64,000 bases of DNA from Geobacter sp. FeAm09 (GCF_008330225.1 NZ_CP042466.1:1064501-1128500), one strand, 5' to 3'; positions 1 through 8,485 are shown, numbered from the stretch's first letter. A program made the numbers and translations. The notes: a model not told the origin generated them from the sequence alone.

Positions 1-213
1 CAATTGAAGGTTGCACGTAATTACAGTGGGTTACGGCATGGGTGGCGAGGGTGGCTGTATCATTTGGAAACAGTCCGGCTCGTTGTGTGCCGTTTGGGGA
101 CAGGAAGGGAAGTGGGAGCGGTTGCCGCACCCGCCTGGACGGTGGGGTAAAGCAGATAATGACCATGCGTCAGCAGTATTTGCACCAGCATATCTCTAGG
201 TAGGAGATATCGA

Positions 214-1095
214 ATGAATTGCCGTCAACACGCTGTTCACCGGGTTGTCATCGTCGCTATGTTGCTCACCGCTGTTTGCTGTTTGGCTTCCTGCAAGAAA
301 AAGGAGGAAGCGGCCCCGGCTAGCGCCCCCGTGATAGCAGGGAGCCCCGCACCCAAGGGAGAGACCGCGCCGCAGGAGAGGAAACGCAAGATCATCCTCA
401 ATCACTCGGTCAATGTGGAGGTAAGGGATTGCAAGGCCGCCCTGGATGCGTTGACGAAGCTCACAGAAGCGAACGGCGGGTATGTTTTCAAGAGCAGCCG
501 CAATAGCCATGATGGTGGCTCCCGTTGGGGCAGTGCGGGGATACGGGTGCCGGTCGGCAAGGTTGGCGGCGTCCTGGCGGGTATTCGCGGACTTGGAAAA
601 GTGGACAACGAAAGTTCAACTGCCGAGGACATCACGGAAGGATACATTGACCTGGAGGCCCGGCTCAAGATCACCAAGCTGTCCGAGGCCCGTCTTTCGG
701 AGCTGTATCGGAAGGCTGGAAAACTCTCCGACGTGCTGGAGGTTGAAAAGGAGTTGACGCGGGTCAGGGGCGATATCGAGGCCTTTGAGGCGAAGAAAAG
801 GAACTGGGATCAACTGACGGAACTGGTGACCATCGAAGTCAGCCTAAGCGAGAGTTCCAGCGGCATGCCTTCGGGAAACCGGATAATGTACCCGATAAGA
901 ACGGCTGTCGGTGGGGCTGTGACCGCCTTTGTGGACTCGCTTCATGCCCTTATTGTCTTTCTCGGTGCGATTATCCCGTGGGCGGCGATCTTTGGTCCGC
1001 TGGCATACTTCACTGTTCGCAGGCTTCTGAAGAAATTGAGCGGTAAGTGGTTGGAATCACAAGATGGTGGGGTGGGCGAGGACCACTTGCCGTAA
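214..1095 (+). CDS. DUF4349 domain lipoprotein
   Basis: Predicted membrane-anchored lipoprotein of 293 residues. The N-terminus is a lipoprotein signal with lipobox LASC (Cys27), followed by a Lys/Ala/Pro linker. Residues about 58-215 fit the DUF4349 pattern: a beta-rich segment beginning IILNHSVNVEV and then a coiled-coil-like helix rich in LSELYRKAGKLSDVLEVEKE. A hydrophobic segment at about 237-262 followed by RRLLKK should span the inner membrane, leaving a short cytoplasmic tail. The start follows TAGGAGATATCGA, a good ribosome site. DUF4349 has no established biochemical role; an envelope-associated function is inference. The next gene starts within 30 bases, so the two may be cotranscribed. 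Confidence 0.85.
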   Translation: MNCRQHAVHRVVIVAMLLTAVCCLASCKKKEEAAPASAPVIAGSPAPKGETAPQERKRKIILNHSVNVEVRDCKAALDALTKLTEANGGYVFKSSRNSHDGGSRWGSAGIRVPVGKVGGVLAGIRGLGKVDNESSTAEDITEGYIDLEARLKITKLSEARLSELYRKAGKLSDVLEVEKELTRVRGDIEAFEAKKRNWDQLTELVTIEVSLSESSSGMPSGNRIMYPIRTAVGGAVTAFVDSLHALIVFLGAIIPWAAIFGPLAYFTVRRLLKKLSGKWLESQDGGVGEDHLP

Positions 1096-1121
1096 GGTTG
1101 TTGACAAAAAAGGCTTCCTTG

Positions 1122-1463
1122 ATGAAGGTACAGATGAGCCGCTTTGAGGCTTCAAAACAAAAGACTATCGTCATTGTGGGCATTGTGTTTCTACTGTTGA
1201 TCGGTCTGCTTTATGATGCGTCTAATGGCTTCTATGTGTTGAAGCATTCAAGGTCCATGTACGGCATGGCTTTTGGATTATCACTGACCGCCTTCTTTGC
1301 CGGTCTCGGGGAGTCTCTGTCAAATTATATTGAAGCAAAGGACAAGGTTTCTCATCCGCTCCCCAAGAGAGTTTTTTATTTACTTCTGCTGTTGGCGGCT
1401 CTGGCTGCTGTTGGTTTTTTGTATTGGTTCGCATGCACGTACTCCGGCATCGTGGAAATCTGA
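1122..1463 (+). CDS. Small integral membrane protein, unknown function
   Basis: 113-residue protein with three predicted membrane helices: about residues 15-32 (TIVIVGIVFLLLIGLL), 43-60 and 85-105. No family recognised. A second possible start at 1134 has AAGG just upstream and is equally plausible. It lies 26 bp after the DUF4349 gene on the same strand and its base composition is more AT-rich than that gene, as are the two genes that follow. The ORF could be extended to 1047, but that would overlap the upstream gene by about 50 bp and adds a Trp/Gly-rich non-membrane segment, so the shorter form is preferred. Confidence 0.6.
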   Translation: MKVQMSRFEASKQKTIVIVGIVFLLLIGLLYDASNGFYVLKHSRSMYGMAFGLSLTAFFAGLGESLSNYIEAKDKVSHPLPKRVFYLLLLLAALAAVGFLYWFACTYSGIVEI

Positions 1464-1509
1464 CGAGGCACTGGCGCGGTCAAGCGCCGTAGTGGTTGGA
1501 GATTATGAA

Positions 1510-2025
1510 ATGAAAATTATTTTGATTCTAATCTTTGTACTAATGCCGACGGTGATTTTTGCCGATTCACCACCGCAATGGTGCACTAAATATGCAATAG
1601 AATCAGCTAATAAAAGGTTTGTCGCTGAAGTTGGACCAAAGGAGGTAGGTCCAAAAGATAAGCCGTGGAAATGGAAATATAAAATCACAGTTCGTGATAA
1701 CACTAACAAAGCCGATATACTTTGGACTCAAGAATATCATCATACCGGTTATAGCAGCGGAATGCTTTCTAACGATGGAATGTTTTTTGTATATGTTGAG
1801 ACGTGGTATTACCCTTTAGGCAATCTCATAACAGTGTATTCTAAAAACAAAATAAGGAACTTTAATGCCTTTAATTTGTCTGTTTACCCAATCGATCTGC
1901 CAAGGTCAGTATCTCACAGATTGTGGCTGGACTACAATAAACCGGAGCAATTTATAGAGAAAAATGGAAGGATAATCGGTTTAGTTTTAGAGACATATAA
2001 AGGTAGACGTGAGATTAAATTTTGA
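1510..2025 (+). CDS. Exported hypothetical protein, low-GC
   Basis: 171-residue protein with a clear signal peptide (MKIILILIFVLMPTVIFADS, cleavage probably after ADS). The mature part is rich in Tyr, Trp and Asn with a YHHTGYSSGMLSNDGMFFVYVETW segment reminiscent of small beta-propeller or WD-like exported proteins, but no family is assigned. Base composition is clearly AT-rich compared with the rest of the window, suggesting recent acquisition. The start at 1510 is chosen because the signal peptide begins there; the ORF is open further upstream to 1297 in a region that overlaps the preceding gene. Function unknown. Confidence 0.65.
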   Translation: MKIILILIFVLMPTVIFADSPPQWCTKYAIESANKRFVAEVGPKEVGPKDKPWKWKYKITVRDNTNKADILWTQEYHHTGYSSGMLSNDGMFFVYVETWYYPLGNLITVYSKNKIRNFNAFNLSVYPIDLPRSVSHRLWLDYNKPEQFIEKNGRIIGLVLETYKGRREIKF

Positions 2026-2085
2026 AATTTATAAAGCAAGTAAAGATTAAATATATGAATAGGGTTGCAGTAATAGCCATTCTTA

Positions 2086-2532
2086 ATGGCTGTTTGCATC
2101 TCTATATTCTTGGTCTGGCATTATGTGCAGAGATCAAAGGATGTCCCTGCGATGGGAGAGGCCCGTTTTATTTTGTCACCCGCCGAGCAGCAGGAATTCA
2201 GTCATAAAGGAGAGGGTGGAGACTCCGAGTCAGCCTATAAGATGTCCCTGTATTATGATTTTGTGGCGCTCGATCACCCGAAGGCAATATACTGGCTAAA
2301 GAAGGCAGCACTAAATGGTCATACACTCGCTCAATATAATCTGGGGCATTCATACCTTTACGAAGATGTCGTAAAAGATAAAGTAAAAGCCAAATATTGG
2401 TTAAAAAAGGCTGCCCAAAAGAATTATACCTCGGCAATTTTGTTACTCAAAGAATTTGATAATCACAGGCAGCCTCATCAGAATCGAACCCACAAAACCG
2501 CGCACCACAGCATAAAGGAGCACAAGGGATGA
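2086..2532 (+). CDS. Sel1-repeat protein with N-terminal membrane anchor
   Basis: 148 residues. The first 15 residues are hydrophobic (MAVCISIFLVWHYVQ) and act as a short signal anchor. Residues about 47-118 contain two Sel1-like (TPR-type) repeats: AIYWLKKAALNGHTLAQYNLG and AKYWLKKAAQKNYTSAILLL. Sel1 proteins are usually protein-interaction scaffolds in the periplasm. The ATG at 2086 lacks a good ribosome site. A better hydrophobic N-terminus starts at ATG 2055 in another frame (MNRVAVIAIL) and would join this ORF if one base near 2083-2086 were absent, so the gene may carry a frameshift. The gene is low-GC; its stop overlaps the start of the TraB/GumN gene by 4 bp. Confidence 0.65.
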   Translation: MAVCISIFLVWHYVQRSKDVPAMGEARFILSPAEQQEFSHKGEGGDSESAYKMSLYYDFVALDHPKAIYWLKKAALNGHTLAQYNLGHSYLYEDVVKDKVKAKYWLKKAAQKNYTSAILLLKEFDNHRQPHQNRTHKTAHHSIKEHKG

Positions 2533-3389
2533 AGAGAGTCATAGCGGGTATCATGCTGGTCCTTTGGGCCTGTACCGGGGCCGGGGCCGAGTCGTCGGTG
2601 TGGAAGGCCCGGAAGGGCGACAGCGTCCTCTACCTGGGGGGGACCTGCCATCTGCTGCGGGAGGCGGATTTCCCGCTGCCAGCCGAATTCGACCGGGCGT
2701 ACCGGGCCTCCCAGGTCGTGGTGTTCGAGACCGACCTGGACAAGCTCCAGGCCCCGGCGACCCGGCAGCGGTTTCTGGCAAAGGCCATGTACGGCGACGG
2801 CAGCACCGTGGACAAACACCTGTCCGCCAAGGCATACGCCGCCCTGAGCGCGTTTTCCGAGGCCAACGGCATCCCCATGCAGAGCTTCGCCCAGTTCAGG
2901 CCGTCCATGATCGTCATGACCCTGACCCTCATGGAATTGATGAAGATGGGGGTCACCCAGCAGGGGGTGGACAGCGTCTACCACGCGCGGGCAGTGGCGG
3001 ACAAGAAGGCGGTGGACGGGCTGGAAACGGCCGATCAGCAGATCGACTACGTGGTCTCCATGGCGGACGGCAACGAGGACGCCTTTGTGGATTATTCCAT
3101 CGAGGATATGAAGAACATGCGGGAGCAGTTCGCGCTCCTCATCGGCGCGTGGCGCACCGGGGATGCGGCCAGGCTGGACGAGCTGATGTCGGGGGAACTC
3201 AAAACGCGGCAGCCCGCGCTCTACAAGAGGCTGATCGTGGAGCGCAACCGGAACTGGCTGCCGGTGATCGAGGGGTACCAAAAGCTGCGCCAGACCCGGT
3301 TCGTCCTGGTGGGGGTGGGGCACCTGGTGGGGCCGGACGGCATCATCGAGGCCCTGCGCCGGAAGGGGTACACGGTGGATAAGCTGTAG
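2529..3389 (+). CDS. TraB/GumN family protein
   Basis: 286 residues, signal peptide MKRVIAGIMLVLWACTGAGAES. The mature protein has the family hallmarks: an N-terminal LYLGGTCHLL (GT-x-H motif) and a C-terminal VLVGVGHLVGPDGI (GxGH motif). The TraB/GumN fold is related to EreA/ChaN/Tiki proteins, some of which are metal-dependent hydrolases or proteases; substrate here is unknown. Location should be periplasmic. The start has a strong site (AAAGGAGCACAAGGG) and overlaps the Sel1 gene by 4 bp, so translation is probably coupled. GC-rich like the chromosome average, unlike the two genes upstream. Confidence 0.85.
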   Translation: MKRVIAGIMLVLWACTGAGAESSVWKARKGDSVLYLGGTCHLLREADFPLPAEFDRAYRASQVVVFETDLDKLQAPATRQRFLAKAMYGDGSTVDKHLSAKAYAALSAFSEANGIPMQSFAQFRPSMIVMTLTLMELMKMGVTQQGVDSVYHARAVADKKAVDGLETADQQIDYVVSMADGNEDAFVDYSIEDMKNMREQFALLIGAWRTGDAARLDELMSGELKTRQPALYKRLIVERNRNWLPVIEGYQKLRQTRFVLVGVGHLVGPDGIIEALRRKGYTVDKL

Positions 3390-3432
3390 GATGCGGAGAT
3401 TTGTGAGATAATCACCGTAAGGAGAAAAGGTC

Positions 3433-3765
3433 ATGAAAAGGATTGTTGCCATACTCGCCGTTGCCGCCTCCCTTGCCGGGGGACAGGCGTTCGCCGACAA
3501 CTTTCGCTGCCCCAACGGCAAGATCGTCTCCACGGGCGACAGCATCTCCCTCGTTTCAACCAAATGCGACCCGCCTGCCGGCACGTTCAGGCGCGAGGAG
3601 CCGGTGACGGCGCAATTCGACCGGGGGGACGGCAGGACCGGGACCACCACCGTCTACATCGAGGTGCAGGAGTGGACCTACACCCAGGGCTCCACCCTGC
3701 TGCACACGCTGATCTTCCGCAACGGCATCCTCGCGGAGGTGCGCACCGGCGGGTTTGTTCAGTAA
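3433..3765 (+). CDS. DUF2845 domain exported protein
   Basis: 110 residues with a signal peptide ending near QAFADN. The mature part starts FRCPNGKIVSTGDS and continues with a Cys-containing CDPPAG motif, a typical DUF2845 small periplasmic domain (first Cys followed by ...G..I..GD, then TKCG/TKCD). Function is unknown for the family. Ribosome site AAGGAGAAAAGG precedes the ATG. It is 43 bp downstream of the TraB/GumN gene and probably in the same transcript. Confidence 0.8.
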   Translation: MKRIVAILAVAASLAGGQAFADNFRCPNGKIVSTGDSISLVSTKCDPPAGTFRREEPVTAQFDRGDGRTGTTTVYIEVQEWTYTQGSTLLHTLIFRNGILAEVRTGGFVQ

Positions 3766-3871
3766 TCTGTCTGGCAGGGTGGGGCGGATTTTCCGGAGGG
3801 CATGACAGCCTCTGAAACCATTGGCCGAAACGCAGAGTGGCCGATAATTCACGAGAGTAATTTGGTGCCAT

Positions 3872-3907
3872 CGGTGCCTCTGCGGCTCTGTGGCACCTGT
3901 TTTTTTC
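3872..3907 (+). terminator. Putative terminator after DUF2845 gene
   Basis: GGTGCC (3866-3871 region) and GGCACC near 3892-3897 can pair around a loop containing CTCTGCGGCTCTGTG, followed by a run of seven T at about 3900-3906. The loop resembles the CACAGAG-type repeat seen elsewhere in the window, so the structure may have arisen from such a repeat. Weakly supported as a terminator. Confidence 0.35.
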
Positions 3908-3932
3908 CGGTTGAACGCAGCATGAAAGGATC

Positions 3933-5216
3933 ATGTCGTTTCGTATGAAGGATTTCAACCTGTTTTCACCCCGCCGCGACCGTACCGCGGCCATGCCGTT
4001 CATCATGCTCACCGTGCTGATCGACGTGGCGTCCATCGGCCTGATCATCCCCGTGCTTCCCCCGCTGGTGGGCAGTTTCACCGGCTCCCAGGCGGACCAG
4101 GCGTTCTGGTTCGGCGTGGTGGTGTTCGCCTTCGGGTTCGCCAACTTCTTCGGCTCGCCGATCCTGGGGGCGCTCTCCGACGCCTATGGCCGCCGCCCCG
4201 TGCTGCTGCTCGGTTTCTGCGGGCTGGGGCTCACCTTTTTCGCCACCGGGCTCGCCACGGCCATCTGGATGCTCATCGCGGTGCGGCTGGTGGGGGGCGC
4301 CATGCAGGCCAATGCGGCGGTGTGCAACGCCTACGTGGCCGACATCACCCCCCCGGAGGAGCGGGCCCGACGTTTCGGCCACCTGGGGGCCATGTTCGGC
4401 GTCGGCTTCATCATCGGCCCGGTCCTGGGGGGACTCTTGGGCGCCATCTCCCTGCAGCTCCCCTTTTTCGTGGCCGGCGGTCTGGCCATGGTCAACTGGC
4501 TTTACGGCTACTTCGTGCTCCCCGAGTCGCTCCCCCTGGAGCGCCGCCGTCCGTTCCACTGGCGGCAGGCCACCCCCCTGACCTCGCTGCGCACCCTGGC
4601 CGGGCTGAGCGGGGTGGGGCGGCTGGTGGCCGTGGTCGCCCTGAGCGGGCTGGCCCAATTCGTCATGTTCACCGGCTGGGTGCTGTACACCACCTTCAAA
4701 TTCGGCTGGGGACCGCGGGAAAACGGCTGGTCCCTGGCGGCGGTGGGCCTCATGTCGCTGGTGGTGCAGGGGTTCATGCTGGGGCGCCTGCTGAAGTTCA
4801 TGAGTCCGCGCCGCCTGGCGGTGGCCGGGCTGTTGTCGTCGACCGTGGCCTTCGTGCTGTGGGGCATGGCCACCCAGGGGTGGATGATGTACGCGGTGAT
4901 CTTCCTGAACATACTCGGCTTCACCATTACGGCGGCGCTCCAGAGCATCATCTCCGGCGCCGCCGGGCCCCGCAACCAGGGGCAGATCATGGGGGCGGTC
5001 AACTCGGTGAACAGCCTCGCGTCCGTATTCGCGCCCCTGTTCGGCGCGCCGCTTTTGGCCATGGTGTCCCATCTGCCCCGGGGCGACTGGCGCATCGGGG
5101 CGCCGTTCTACTTCTGCGCCGCGCTCCAGGCCGCTTCCCTGACCCTGGCGTTTTTCCACTTCCGCAGCGAGCGGGGCCGCCCCGCGGCGGGTGCGGCCCA
5201 AGGGGCACAACCATGA
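3933..5216 (+). CDS. MFS transporter, TetA/TCR-like
   Basis: 427 residues and 12 predicted membrane helices. The segment MLTVLIDVASIGLIIPVLPPL in helix 1 and GALSDAYGRRPVLL in the loop between helices 2 and 3 are the signature of the tetracycline-resistance-type (DHA1) drug/proton antiporters. A second conserved region is RRFGHLGAMFGVGFIIGPVLGG (motif C, typical of exporters). Substrate cannot be deduced; multidrug or metabolite export by proton antiport is the family expectation. GAAAGGATC precedes the ATG. The stop overlaps the next gene by 4 bp (ATGA), an arrangement that usually couples translation with the sensor-like gene downstream. Confidence 0.88.
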   Translation: MSFRMKDFNLFSPRRDRTAAMPFIMLTVLIDVASIGLIIPVLPPLVGSFTGSQADQAFWFGVVVFAFGFANFFGSPILGALSDAYGRRPVLLLGFCGLGLTFFATGLATAIWMLIAVRLVGGAMQANAAVCNAYVADITPPEERARRFGHLGAMFGVGFIIGPVLGGLLGAISLQLPFFVAGGLAMVNWLYGYFVLPESLPLERRRPFHWRQATPLTSLRTLAGLSGVGRLVAVVALSGLAQFVMFTGWVLYTTFKFGWGPRENGWSLAAVGLMSLVVQGFMLGRLLKFMSPRRLAVAGLLSSTVAFVLWGMATQGWMMYAVIFLNILGFTITAALQSIISGAAGPRNQGQIMGAVNSVNSLASVFAPLFGAPLLAMVSHLPRGDWRIGAPFYFCAALQAASLTLAFFHFRSERGRPAAGAAQGAQP

Positions 5217-6178
5217 ACGGGAACGGGGAACGGCAGGGGAACGGGGCGCCGTGGCTCCTGCCGGTATCGGACTCCCACGGCGACCCCGCCGCCCTGCTCC
5301 GCCTCATCGCCTGGAGCGCCGTACTCTCCATCGCCGTCATCCTGGGGCTTTCGGCGGCCACCAGCTACGAGATCACCACGGGCGAGGTGACGCGGGACGC
5401 CAGGGAGGCGGCCGTGCGGGTCAGCCGGGCCATGTTCGAGCAGCAGCGGGAACGGCTGGCCCCCGTGGGGAGCGACGGCCGCTACCGGCTCCAACTGCAC
5501 GAGGCCGACATGCCGGTCATTGACCGCTACTTCCGCACCTATCTCCGCAACTTCGACATACTCAAGGTCAAGATCTACACCCCCGCCGGCACGATCGTCT
5601 ACAGCACCGACAGCAAGATCATCGGCCGGACGGACGCCGGCAACCGGCGGCTGGCCAGGGCCTTGCGGGGGACGGTGGATTCCCACATGGAGAAGAAGGA
5701 CCGGATGCTCGACCTGGGGGAGGAGACGAAATTCAAGGTCGCCGTGGTGGAGACCTACATCCCCATCAGGGCGGGGAGCGAGATCATCGGCGTCTTCGAG
5801 CTGTACACGGACGTCACCCCCTACAGCCGGCAGGTCGTCCACATCGTCACGCTGACCGTGGCCTCCCTGGCCGGCATCCTGCTGTTCGTGTTCGCCTGCG
5901 CCGCCCTGGTCATCGGGCGGGGGGCCGGGATGCTCAGGGAGACGCAGCGGGAACTGGCGGACAAGGTGCGGCAACTGGAAGAGGCCTTGGCGAACGTGAA
6001 GCAGTTGGAAGGGATCATCCCGATCTGCATGCATTGCAAGAAGATCCGGGACGACGAGGCGAGCTGGCAGCAGTTGGAGCAGTACATATCGAGCCATTCC
6101 GAGGCCCGTTTCAGCCACGGCATCTGCCCCGAATGCTACGAAAAACAACTGCTGGAGATCAAGGACCGGCTGGGGTGA
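5213..6178 (+). CDS. Membrane sensor-like protein lacking a kinase or cyclase output domain
   Basis: 321 residues. A membrane helix at about 36-55 is followed by a periplasmic Cache-like region (about 56-200, with ILKVKIYTPAGTIVYSTDSK) and a second helix at about 208-232. A short coiled coil (RETQRELADKVRQLEEAL) leads to a C-terminal module with IPICMHCKKIRDD and GICPECYEKQL. This Cys-pair module, as far as I recall, closes many Geobacter sensor kinases and response regulators. Nothing resembling HisKA, HATPase, GGDEF or a methyl-accepting domain is present. The start overlaps the MFS gene by 4 bp, so it may sense the exporter substrate; that is inference. Confidence 0.75.
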   Translation: MNGNGERQGNGAPWLLPVSDSHGDPAALLRLIAWSAVLSIAVILGLSAATSYEITTGEVTRDAREAAVRVSRAMFEQQRERLAPVGSDGRYRLQLHEADMPVIDRYFRTYLRNFDILKVKIYTPAGTIVYSTDSKIIGRTDAGNRRLARALRGTVDSHMEKKDRMLDLGEETKFKVAVVETYIPIRAGSEIIGVFELYTDVTPYSRQVVHIVTLTVASLAGILLFVFACAALVIGRGAGMLRETQRELADKVRQLEEALANVKQLEGIIPICMHCKKIRDDEASWQQLEQYISSHSEARFSHGICPECYEKQLLEIKDRLG

Positions 6179-6191
6179 AAGGAGGCAACCC

Positions 6192-7058
6192 ATGAAACGG
6201 ATACTGCACATCATCGGCGGCGATCATGCCGGGGCGAGCCTGGAAAAGAGCGGCGTCCCGGGCGAGGTGTTCGTGTGGCACGACATCCTGTACGACGGCC
6301 CACGGGAGCCGGGGTGGCCCAATGAGGCGACCCATGCCGCCCGCGCCCGGTTCCTGGACGAGGCGACCGCCGGCGGCATGGGGCTGGTGACGATCCTGGA
6401 CACCCTCCGGGCCCAGTACCGCAAGCTGGCGGCCGTCGGGGAGTACGACCGGCTCTGCCTCTGGTTCGATGCCTGCCTCTTCGACCAGGCCATGCTCGCC
6501 CATATCCTGGCCTGCCTCAAGCTCAGGGAGGTCGAGGGGACGGAACTCGTCTGCGTGGCCGCCTTCCCCGGCATCGTCCCCTACCACGGCCTGGGGCAGC
6601 TCTCCCCGGAACAGCTCGCCACGGTGTACGACCGGCGTTGCCCGGTGACCGGGGATCAGTTCGCTTTCGCCGGGGAGGTGGACCGGGCCTTTGCGACCCA
6701 GGATCAGGCCGCGTTCGTGGCGCTCTCCCGGCGTACGGCCGCCCCCCTCCCCTGGGTGCCGGCCGCCGTTGCCCGGTGGCTGGAGGAACGGCCCGACCCG
6801 GCCACCGGCCTGGGCCGCCTGGAACAGTTGGCCCTGGATGCGCTCCGCGCCGGCTGCACGACGCCGGCGGAGATCTTCGCCCATGTGGCCGCCCATGACG
6901 TGCCGCCCCGTTACTGGGGCGACATCACCCTGTGGGCGAAGATCAACGGCCTGGCGGCCCGTACCCCGCCGCTGGCAAGGATCACCGGCCCCGCGCCCCT
7001 GCTGCCCCAGTGGGATTGCCAGGGGCGGATGGAGGCGTTCGGGGTGGTGGCGGCGTAG
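6192..7058 (+). CDS. DUF1835 domain protein
   Basis: 288 residues, no signal or membrane segment. The start MKRILHIIGGDHAGASLEKSG, then VWHDILYDGP and LCLWFDACLFDQAMLAHIL, match DUF1835, a small cytoplasmic domain with a nucleotide-binding-like GD..a..L motif; the family function is unknown. AAAGGAGGCAACCC gives a strong ribosome site 13 bp after the upstream stop, so it is likely the last gene of the MFS-sensor operon. Confidence 0.8.
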   Translation: MKRILHIIGGDHAGASLEKSGVPGEVFVWHDILYDGPREPGWPNEATHAARARFLDEATAGGMGLVTILDTLRAQYRKLAAVGEYDRLCLWFDACLFDQAMLAHILACLKLREVEGTELVCVAAFPGIVPYHGLGQLSPEQLATVYDRRCPVTGDQFAFAGEVDRAFATQDQAAFVALSRRTAAPLPWVPAAVARWLEERPDPATGLGRLEQLALDALRAGCTTPAEIFAHVAAHDVPPRYWGDITLWAKINGLAARTPPLARITGPAPLLPQWDCQGRMEAFGVVAA

Positions 7059-7180
7059 GGCCGCCTTGTCTTTTTCTCCCCTGTGGGGTGATGTACCGCT
7101 GCTTTGTCACGCAGGTCAATTAATTTCAAGGAGCTTGCCTGCAGGGTTCCTCCCGGGGAACCGCAGGATAGGTGAAGAGT

Positions 7181-7670
7181 GTGAATCCGCGACGTCTCAG
7201 ACCGGAACTGCCCGGTACCGTCAAACGCATCATCGTCTCTGCCCTGTTCTTCACGGCGCCGTTTTTCTACTTCGCCTACCTGACGGGGGGAGATACCCTA
7301 AAACGGCACGTGAGGAATTACCGCCTGACCCACGGGGGGTGAAGGCCAGCGGCGTGATCGTCGGGTACGGGGGCGGGGTGGGGAAGCGCGGCACAGAGCC
7401 GCCTCCGCTGGTCCGGTTCGAAACCCACGACGGCCGCTCCGTCACCTTCAAATCCCTATACCAGCCCCATTACAGCGGTTTTTCCCTGGGGCAGACCGTG
7501 CCGGTCCTCTACGACCGGAAGGTGCCGCAGCAGGCCGAGATCGACAGCCCGGCGCGGCTCTGGGGGGAATGACGCTCCCCTATGCCCTGAGCGCCCTGCT
7601 GGTGGCGGTCGGCTGCTGGCCGCTTTGGACACTCCGCACGGGGAACCGCAGGCGGCGCCGGCGGTTCTGA
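7181..7670 (+). pseudogene. DUF3592 membrane protein, reading frame broken twice at G6 tracts
   Basis: Three frames join into one DUF3592-like protein. Segment 1 (GTG 7181 to TGA 7342) gives MNPRRLRPELPGT..., a membrane helix (IIVSALFFTAPFFYFAYL) and NYRLTHGG. Segment 2 (from 7339 to 7572) gives VKASGVIVGYGGG, PLVRFETHDGRSVTFKS and VPVLYDRKVPQQAEIDS, the conserved DUF3592 core. Segment 3 (7569-7670) gives MTLPYALSALLVAVGCWPLW, the usual C-terminal helix, ending in a poly-Arg tail. Each junction lies in a run of six G (7334-7339 and 7562-7567); seven G in each would restore a single ORF of about 163 residues. Either a decayed gene or two homopolymer sequencing errors; the latter is favoured because the same defect recurs in essential genes. 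Confidence 0.7.
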
Positions 7671-7873
7671 TCCGCCTCCCCCGGCCGATCCGTGCGCCGT
7701 CACCGTTCGCTGTTATGGCTATAAGTATTTGTTTTTATGATATTTTATAACTATTCTATTCGGATTTGCCCTGACCGTGTGGTATAATTAATCAACGCTC
7801 TGGAGTACAAAGGGGGCGGCCCGTTTCCTGCCCCGGGTTCCGGGGGAGACCGGATCAGCGACAAGGAGACCTT

Positions 7874-8485
7874 ATGAAAAGACTATTAGCGGCAGCAGCG
7901 GCAGTGGCCCTGCTTCAGGCGGCTCCGGCGGCCTGGGCGAGCAACATCTCTTTCAGCATCAACGTTGGCGGCCCGCCGGTGGTCATCGCGCAACCGCCCG
8001 ACTTCCTCTACCCGGCCGAGTTGGGCTTCGGGGTGGCCGTGGGCGTGCCCTACGACATGTTCTATCTCTCCGGCATCTACTTCATCAACCGGGGAGGCGG
8101 CTGGTATCGCACCTCCTACTACGGCGGCGACTGGGTGCGGGTGCGCTACCGGGACCTTCCCCCGGAACTGCGCCGTTACAAGATGGGGAGGATCCACGAG
8201 TACCGCGACCGGGAATACCGCGTCTATACGAGGGACCGGGATCACTACCCGGGGCGGTACTACCGACCGGTCAGGGAGGGGCGTGAAGTGCGCCACGAGT
8301 TGGTGCAGCCGAGGCGCGAAGAGCGCCGTGACGTGCGGGAAGATCGGCGCGAGCAGCGCCGCGATATAAAGGAAGAGCGGCGCGAACAACACCGCGATAT
8401 GAAAGAGGACCGGCGCGAGCAGCGGCGCGATATGAAGGAGGACCGCCGCGAGGAACGGCGTGACGAGCGGGGGGGCGGGCGGTAG
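7874..8485 (+). CDS. Exported protein with Arg/Glu-rich 11-residue repeats
   Basis: 203 residues. Signal peptide cleaved after AAWAS. Residues 25-95 form a small domain with VGGPPVVIAQPPDFLY, a pattern found in short exported proteins of unknown function in Geobacter relatives, and YGGDWVRVRYRDLPPELR. From about residue 140 to the end the chain is a highly charged helix made of 11-residue repeats with the theme RREQRRDxKED, encoded by an imperfect 33-bp tandem repeat at about 8320-8470. ACAAGGAGACCTT precedes the ATG. The charged tail could bind polyanions or form a long helix; no function is established. Confidence 0.8.
   Translation: MKRLLAAAAAVALLQAAPAAWASNISFSINVGGPPVVIAQPPDFLYPAELGFGVAVGVPYDMFYLSGIYFINRGGGWYRTSYYGGDWVRVRYRDLPPELRRYKMGRIHEYRDREYRVYTRDRDHYPGRYYRPVREGREVRHELVQPRREERRDVREDRREQRRDIKEERREQHRDMKEDRREQRRDMKEDRREERRDERGGGR

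Noticed and set aside
11-199. Possible small gene at the left edge
   Set aside because: Gly/Trp-rich 62 residues, no ribosome site and no family; the region is left as noncoding.
2478-3650. Minus-strand 390-codon frame opposite TraB/GumN and DUF2845
   Set aside because: Composition of an antisense shadow; both plus-strand genes have clear family motifs.
4322-6178. One long 618-codon gene covering the end of the MFS gene and the sensor
   Set aside because: The first 297 codons are a shadow of the MFS gene; the real start is the ATGA overlap at 5213.
7059-7180. Leader sequence resembling a riboswitch (GAACCGCAGGATAGGTGAAGAG)
   Set aside because: No complete cobalamin, GEMM or other known riboswitch core could be traced.
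8300-8480. Regular 33-bp repeats resembling a CRISPR array
   Set aside because: Units are contiguous, have no spacers and encode a continuous charged helix.
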